A stretch of DNA of 11,008 nucleotides from Bacteroidales bacterium UBA1219. Its GTDB lineage: Bacteria > Bacteroidota > Bacteroidia > Bacteroidales > P3. The translations under genes and the position numbers were made by a program. The notes beneath the pieces are model-generated. The model was given only the letters and a program-made list of their open reading frames with translations. It was not told the DNA's origin and ran no database searches. Shown one piece after another: positions 7,110 through 11,008 of this stretch (the stretch's first letter is position 1; every line of letters starts with the position of its first letter). The DNA lies in the NCBI GenBank assembly GCA_002309295.1, contig DBXF01000040.1, positions 7,170-18,177 on the forward strand, given 5' to 3'.

Positions 7110-8045
7110 ATGAAATACATAAAACAATATTCTATACTGATTTCCATCGCATTGCTCGGTCTCACATCCTGCATCAAGGAGGTGGAGTTTACCGGCGAGG
7201 AGACCGCCCCGATGCCAGTTTTGAACTGCGTGGTGGCCGACGGCGACACCATTGTTTATGCCGACCTCAGCAAAAGTCTCTTCTTCCTGCGTCGCGGCGA
7301 TTTCGCCCCCATCACCGATGCCGAAGTAACCCTTACCTGCAACGGCACCGCATACCCGATGACACTTGTTGGCGACAGCGTTTACATGCTCCGCCACACC
7401 TTTGCCGCTGGCGACGTGGTGAGCATTTCGGCCACAATGCCGGTATTTGGGACAATTACCTCCGAAACTATGACTGTGCCAGCTAAACCAAGGATTTTAA
7501 AACTGTTCTACAACCGAAATGAAGGAGAAGAAGATGCTAAATCCTTCACGCTCAGGTTCATAAATTCCAATCCAGACAATACCTACTACCAGATTACAGT
7601 TTGTAGAAAAATAACATCTACGGATTACAACGAGGAAAATATGTATTTGGACTGGGAAAATGAGTACATATCGTGCAACGACTCGCGCATATTGTTTTCC
7701 AACACCGATTTTCCGAGTATCAACGAAGGGCAGTTTCTTCTTTTTCCTGCAAAAAATTTTCATGGAGATACAGTTGAACTGAAAATAGAATTGGAAGACC
7801 CGCACCACACGGGCGACAAACAACAGCGTCTTGAATTAGTGTCGGTTAGCGAAAGTCTATATAAGTACCTGTCAACAGCCAGCAACTACTATAACTCGCG
7901 CGAAAACCCCTTTACCGAACCTGTACAAGTATATACCAATGTCCAAGGCGGACTGGGAGTGTTCGGCACAAAAAGCTATAGACAAAGGGTGATATATTAC
8001 GACACATTTTATCAACGTCCCGACAAAATTATAATGCCACGATAA
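7110..8045 (+). CDS. DUF4249-type lipoprotein partner of the TonB receptor
   Basis: This is a 311-residue lipoprotein. Residues 1-20 are a signal sequence ending in the lipobox L18-T-S-C21, so the mature protein should be lipidated at C21. The residues after it (IKEVE) are partly like the charged export signals of Bacteroidota surface lipoproteins. The mature start, with PVLNCVVADGDTIVYADLSKS and then ITDAEVTLTCNG, matches the Ig-like N-terminal part of DUF4249 proteins. These commonly sit just after a TonB receptor of the type found here. A role as surface accessory for ligand capture is inference from that pairing. Base composition changes sharply inside the gene: by hand count 7201-7380 is about 59% GC and 7501-7680 about 37%. 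No clear terminator follows, so transcripts could continue into the next gene. Confidence 0.75.
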   Translation: MKYIKQYSILISIALLGLTSCIKEVEFTGEETAPMPVLNCVVADGDTIVYADLSKSLFFLRRGDFAPITDAEVTLTCNGTAYPMTLVGDSVYMLRHTFAAGDVVSISATMPVFGTITSETMTVPAKPRILKLFYNRNEGEEDAKSFTLRFINSNPDNTYYQITVCRKITSTDYNEENMYLDWENEYISCNDSRILFSNTDFPSINEGQFLLFPAKNFHGDTVELKIELEDPHHTGDKQQRLELVSVSESLYKYLSTASNYYNSRENPFTEPVQVYTNVQGGLGVFGTKSYRQRVIYYDTFYQRPDKIIMPR

Positions 8046-8051
8046 AATACA

Positions 8052-8083
8052 TTTTTTCGAGAGATTTTTTTTACGTATATTTG
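8052..8083 (+). promoter_or_regulatory. Bacteroidota-type promoter for the second T9SS cargo gene
   Basis: TATATTTG at 8076-8083 is a good TAnnTTTG -7 element. The -33 zone (8052-8058) is a run of six T ending in C, a weak match to TTTG. The expected leader to the ATG at 8122 is about 30 bases. Confidence 0.65.
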
Positions 8084-8121
8084 CAAAATCAAAAAAAGTA
8101 ATCACTAAAATAATAGACATC

Positions 8122-9900
8122 ATGGCAAAAACATTACAAATTTTATTTTTAGGAATGGCTATAATGCTGAGTGGCAGCGTTATGGCACAAAACAAATTGG
8201 CTAACAGAAATGCCAGACACGACAAGGTTATGAAGCTGAGAAAAGGTGGTTTGAAACATGCGAAAAAGGTCAAAAAAGCCCCGCTTTTCACCAAGACCAC
8301 CACAATTTTCAGCGAGGATTTCACCAATGGCCTCGATACCGCTTGGCGCACATACGACCAGGACGGAGACGGTTGGAACTGGTTTTACGATCCTTACAGC
8401 ACTGCAATGTTGTCGTACTCCTACGATACAGACAACTACAATCCAATTACCCCTATAGATTATCTTATTACCCCAAAGATAAGAATTCCGGCAGTAGGGG
8501 CAAAACTGTCGTTCAATGCTTGGGCTGTTTATGATTGGTATCCCTTCGACCATTATTATGTAAAGGTTTCGCCTTCGGGAAGCGACGCTGTGGATTCGTT
8601 TTATACCACAATCTATTACGACAGTGTTCCCGATATACCTCAAAACTATCAAGTGTCTCTTGCTCAATTTGCCGGACAACAAATCCGCATCGCTTTTGTG
8701 CATGTGGACACTGTCGACTACTGGGGTATGGCTATCGACGATGTGGAAGTCTTTATACCTGACTCGGTAGAAATCGGTGTGGCATCCATAAATGTTTATC
8801 CAACAGTGGCAGCCTCCAACAACGCAACCGTCACGGCAGAGATAATCAACAACGGCTTTGCCAATTTCACAAATCTCACAGCATATTGCGATGTTAACGG
8901 AACGGTTACAACAACCACTGTGCCTTCGCTGCCCGGCATGCAATCGGCCACTGCAACTTTTACTGGCATCGATTTCTCACAAATTGAGAGTATATATAAT
9001 GTAAAAGTATATGTTTCTGATCCGGCCGATATCGACAATACCAACGACACTATTTCAGCCTCTACAATGGCTTTTCCCGCACCTTCTTTGGTTTGGGATT
9101 TCGAAGGCGACACCAATCTGCCGGCAGGTTTCACAACAGGTGTTTACGACAACGGTACTGCCTACAGTACTGGATTTTTCCCGAACAACGAGGCTTGGGT
9201 AGTATTTGACGACAGCCAATTTGGTTTTATGGAATACACACCTTATCTTGAAGGTGGTACAAATGCAGCTATGACGGAAAGTTATTTCGATGAAAATGAT
9301 AGTGGATATGAGAAATCTGACTACCCTGCAAACCGTTGGATGGTAACTCCCAAGATACATCTCACTACAGGAAACTATATTATATGGGACGGCTTTTCCA
9401 TGGATGAAGATTATCTTGAAACCTATCGTGTTCGCATCTCAACTACAACTGCCGACACAGCTTCGTTTACAACACTCACAACCATAAACGATGAAAATGC
9501 TTATTGGACACGCCGTTTCATCAATCTTTCGGCATATGCCGGACAGAATGTCCGCATCGCTTTCCAAGACATCTCCGACGATATGTTCAGACTGCTTATT
9601 GACAACATAAAAATATGCGGACCCGCCACAATCAGCACAGACCCCGACCCCGATCCCGAAGGCCTGACTGTTGCCGAAAACGACGTGCGTATCTATCCTA
9701 ACCCCGCATCGGGCAATATCTACATCAATGCCAACGCCCCAATCACCCTTGTCGAACTTATCGACATGACCGGTCGCGTTGTGATGACTCAGGACGGCGA
9801 TGTTAAATCTCTCAACATCAGCGCTCTGACTGAGGGCATCTACACCTTGCGTGTGGTTTCCGAAAACGGCGTTTCGCTGAAACGTGTCGTGAAAAAATAA
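8122..9900 (+). CDS. T9SS cargo protein with two cleaved-adhesin / choice-of-anchor J modules
   Basis: This is a 592-residue surface or secreted protein. Residues 1-22 form a signal peptide (cleavage after VMA). Residues 24-58 are a very basic linker rich in Lys and Arg. The first cleaved-adhesin/choice-of-anchor J module spans about 62-211, starting IFSEDFTNGLDTAW with a DQDGDGWNW acidic turn that may bind calcium, and ending WGMAIDDVEVF. Residues ~215-318 form an Ig/CARDB-like spacer. A second such module runs ~323-500 (WDFEGDTNLPAGF ... LLIDNIKICGP). A short DPDPDPE linker leads to the type A sorting domain (514-592): VRIYPNPASGN, VELIDMTGRVV, GIYTLRVV, LKRVVKK. These modules bind proteins or glycans in gingipain/hemagglutinin relatives. 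No catalytic domain is seen, so an adhesin or binding role is inferred. It has its own promoter and a strong terminator. Confidence 0.85.
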   Translation: MAKTLQILFLGMAIMLSGSVMAQNKLANRNARHDKVMKLRKGGLKHAKKVKKAPLFTKTTTIFSEDFTNGLDTAWRTYDQDGDGWNWFYDPYSTAMLSYSYDTDNYNPITPIDYLITPKIRIPAVGAKLSFNAWAVYDWYPFDHYYVKVSPSGSDAVDSFYTTIYYDSVPDIPQNYQVSLAQFAGQQIRIAFVHVDTVDYWGMAIDDVEVFIPDSVEIGVASINVYPTVAASNNATVTAEIINNGFANFTNLTAYCDVNGTVTTTTVPSLPGMQSATATFTGIDFSQIESIYNVKVYVSDPADIDNTNDTISASTMAFPAPSLVWDFEGDTNLPAGFTTGVYDNGTAYSTGFFPNNEAWVVFDDSQFGFMEYTPYLEGGTNAAMTESYFDENDSGYEKSDYPANRWMVTPKIHLTTGNYIIWDGFSMDEDYLETYRVRISTTTADTASFTTLTTINDENAYWTRRFINLSAYAGQNVRIAFQDISDDMFRLLIDNIKICGPATISTDPDPDPEGLTVAENDVRIYPNPASGNIYINANAPITLVELIDMTGRVVMTQDGDVKSLNISALTEGIYTLRVVSENGVSLKRVVKK

Positions 9901-9925
9901 TTCGCACAATACTGCATAATAAAAG

Positions 9926-9957
9926 AAGTCCCTGCCCGCGCGGGGACTTTTTTTTTT
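9926..9957 (+). terminator. Intrinsic terminator after the second T9SS cargo gene
   Basis: AAGTCCC (9926-9932) pairs perfectly with GGGACTT (9943-9949) around a GC-rich loop, and an uninterrupted T run continues to 9957. It lies 25 bases after the TAA and isolates the reductase genes to the right from the cargo gene. Confidence 0.9.
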
Positions 9958-9990
9958 GTGCTTTTCGATGTCCAATTCACTTTTTTTTCG

Positions 9991-9998
9991 TATTTTTG
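9991..9998 (+). promoter_or_regulatory. Bacteroidota -7 promoter element for the reductase unit
   Basis: TATTTTTG at 9991-9998 matches TAnnTTTG and follows the terminator directly. The start codon at 10017 leaves a leader of only about a dozen bases. No convincing -33 TTTG is visible, though T-rich DNA lies upstream. Confidence 0.6.
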
Positions 9999-10016
9999 CA
10001 CTTTAATTTTTAACAG

Positions 10017-10781
10017 ATGGAAGACATTTACAATTGGTTTCTGATAGGGATGACGGCTGTTGCCGTGGTGGTTTTCGTGGCTCTGTATTTCGTCGATGCG
10101 GGCTACGGTATGTTCTACAACAAGAAATGGGGACCCTCCATCCCCAACAAAGTGGGCTGGGTGTTGATGGAAGCCCCGGTGTTTTTCGCCATGCTCGTGC
10201 TGTGGCTCTTGTCCGACCGCACCTGCTGCATCACCTGTATCGTTTTCCTGCTGCTTTTCGAGACGCACTATTTCCAGCGCACTTTCGTTTTCCCCTTCCT
10301 GATGCGCGGCAAAAGCCGTATGCCCTTTGCCATAGTGCTGATGGGCGTGGTGTTCAACCTGCTCAACGCCTGCATGCAGGGCGGATGGATTTTCTTTTTC
10401 TCGCCCGAAGGTATGTACTCGCCGCAGTGGCTCTGCACTCCGCAGTTTATCATCGGCACGATGATTTTCCTTGCCGGGATGGGTATCAACATCCACTCCG
10501 ACAAGGTGATACGCAACCTGCGTCAGCCCGGCGACACCAAACATTATTTCCCGCACAAGGGCATGTACCGCTACGTGACCTCCGCCAACTATTTCGGCGA
10601 GTTCGTGGAGTGGTGCGGCTTTGCCATCCTCACTTGGTCGTGGGCGGGTGCTGTGTTCGCAGTGTGGACTTTCGCCAACCTCGGTCCGCGCGCCGCACGT
10701 ATCAACAAACGCTACTGGCAGGAGTTCCCCGACGAGATGGCAAAATACCGTCCCAAACGAATAATACCTTTTATATACTAA
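10017..10781 (+). CDS. Steroid 5-alpha-reductase family membrane protein (SRD5A-like)
   Basis: The 254-residue length is essentially that of human SRD5A2. These enzymes use NADPH to reduce the delta4 double bond of 3-oxo-delta4 steroids in the membrane. Several hydrophobic segments are spread along the chain (for example 7-26, 50-65, 70-80, 104-118, 142-156, 200-220). Family landmarks recalled from SRD5A2 are present. E52 in MEAP matches the catalytic Glu position, and Y85 in HYFQRTF the catalytic Tyr. GMGINIHSD (154-162), then R166 and NLRQPG, matches the NADPH segment, with N158, D162 and R169. ANYFGEFVEW supplies N191 and E195, and the end RPKRIIPFIY is typical. The start is secure: an in-frame TAA lies at 10011-10013. 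An OYE-family gene follows 66 bases later on the same strand. The natural substrate is not shown; a steroid or bile-acid 3-oxo-delta4 intermediate is the favoured inference, and a membrane isoprenoid is possible. Confidence 0.85.
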   Translation: MEDIYNWFLIGMTAVAVVVFVALYFVDAGYGMFYNKKWGPSIPNKVGWVLMEAPVFFAMLVLWLLSDRTCCITCIVFLLLFETHYFQRTFVFPFLMRGKSRMPFAIVLMGVVFNLLNACMQGGWIFFFSPEGMYSPQWLCTPQFIIGTMIFLAGMGINIHSDKVIRNLRQPGDTKHYFPHKGMYRYVTSANYFGEFVEWCGFAILTWSWAGAVFAVWTFANLGPRAARINKRYWQEFPDEMAKYRPKRIIPFIY

Positions 10782-10811
10782 AACACATTTTTCTGCGTTA
10801 CCATTGCAAAC

Positions 10812-10829
10812 AGTTGCCTCTTGGCGACT
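10812..10829 (+). other. Small hairpin between the two reductase genes
   Basis: AGTTGCC (10812-10818) pairs with GGCGACT (10823-10829), one pair being a T-G wobble, around a TCTT loop. It lacks a proper T run, so it is a poor terminator. It may modulate expression of the downstream gene or protect an mRNA end. A weak -7-like TACCATTG (10799-10806, one mismatch) lies just before it. Confidence 0.35.
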
Positions 10830-10847
10830 TTGTCATTATTATAACTA

Positions 10848-11008
10848 ATGGAATCAGAGATATTTACACCTTGCACCATAGGTCCGATAACCCTGCGTAA
10901 CCGAACCATACGCTCGGCGGCGTTCGAAAATATGTGCTACGGCAACAAGCCGTCGCAGGATTTGTTCAACTACCACACCGCCGTGGCCCGTGGCGGCATC
11001 GGCATGAC
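10848..11008 (+). CDS. Old Yellow Enzyme-family NADH:flavin oxidoreductase, N-terminus (3' partial)
   Basis: An ATG at 10848 opens a frame that stays open to the window edge, giving 53 residues. The sequence is the N-terminal part of an FMN-binding TIM barrel of the OYE family: IFTPCTIGPITLRNRTIRS at 5-23, then AAFENM, and a YHTAVARGGIGM block at 42-53. These match the usual start in which a 'P..IG...L.NR' strand leads into the flavin site and a 'Y...A.GG.G' helix follows. The family includes 2,4-dienoyl-CoA reductase and the bile-acid enzymes BaiCD and BaiH, as well as the 5-beta-reductase reported in Bacteroidetes. Placement beside an SRD5A-like gene favours a steroid or bile-acid role, but 53 residues cannot separate these subfamilies. 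Whether a C-terminal 4Fe-4S/FAD domain is present lies outside the window. Confidence 0.75.
   Translation, partial: MESEIFTPCTIGPITLRNRTIRSAAFENMCYGNKPSQDLFNYHTAVARGGIGM

Noticed and set aside
4782..8045. SusC/SusD-type polysaccharide utilisation pair
   Set aside because: The partner lipoprotein resembles DUF4249, not SusD, and no glycoside hydrolase or sulfatase is nearby.
8046..8070. Terminator after the lipoprotein gene
   Set aside because: T runs are present, but I found no stem of useful length before them. They are better explained as the upstream part of the next promoter.
10034..10900. 288-residue + strand open frame overlapping the reductase
   Set aside because: It is out of frame with the SRD5A-like gene, begins inside it and has no family motifs, while the other frame carries the whole conserved pattern.
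1..11008. CRISPR array, tRNA or rRNA genes, insertion sequences
   Set aside because: I saw no spaced direct repeats, cloverleaf-like sequence, transposase or terminal inverted repeats on either strand.

Overview
This window looks like chromosomal DNA from a member of the Bacteroidota, most likely order Bacteroidales. The evidence is two proteins ending in type IX secretion (T9SS) type A sorting domains, a recognisable T9SS outer-membrane component (PorQ), a TonB-dependent receptor paired with a DUF4249-type lipoprotein, and three promoters with the phylum's TAnnTTTG -7 element. Most genes lack a Shine-Dalgarno sequence, which is also usual for the phylum. All supported genes are on the + strand, and no gap between genes exceeds about 120 bases.

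Layout. (1) Bases 1-1220 are the 3' part of a secreted T9SS cargo: the end of a probable thioredoxin-like domain, a PKD domain, a beta-rich domain and a sorting domain. An intrinsic terminator follows. (2) Bases 1359-1832 encode a small secreted single-domain protein resembling FISUMP (Fibrobacter succinogenes major paralogous domain), with its own promoter. (3) Bases 1898-8045 are a tightly packed run: porQ (TTG start), a U32-family protein of the rRNA/tRNA hydroxylation type, a TonB-dependent receptor and a DUF4249-type lipoprotein. The junctions are TAATG, ATGA and a 12-nt gap holding an unusually strong Shine-Dalgarno sequence. (4) Bases 8122-9900 encode a second T9SS cargo, with two cleaved-adhesin-like modules and a sorting domain, between its own promoter and a strong terminator. 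(5) Bases 10017 to the end open a new transcription unit: a membrane steroid 5-alpha-reductase homologue, then the first 53 codons of an Old Yellow Enzyme-family flavin reductase that leaves the window.

How the genes relate. PorQ belongs to the outer-membrane attachment complex that handles proteins with the sorting domains seen on the two cargo genes, so regions 1, 3 and 4 share an outer-membrane and surface theme. The receptor and lipoprotein resemble a TonB uptake pair without SusD. The most interesting part is the right edge. An SRD5A-like reductase beside an OYE-family reductase recalls the 5-alpha-reductase / 5-beta-reductase / 3-beta-hydroxysteroid dehydrogenase cluster reported from gut Bacteroidetes that act on 3-oxo-delta4 bile acids and steroids. 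The window ends before this can be confirmed.
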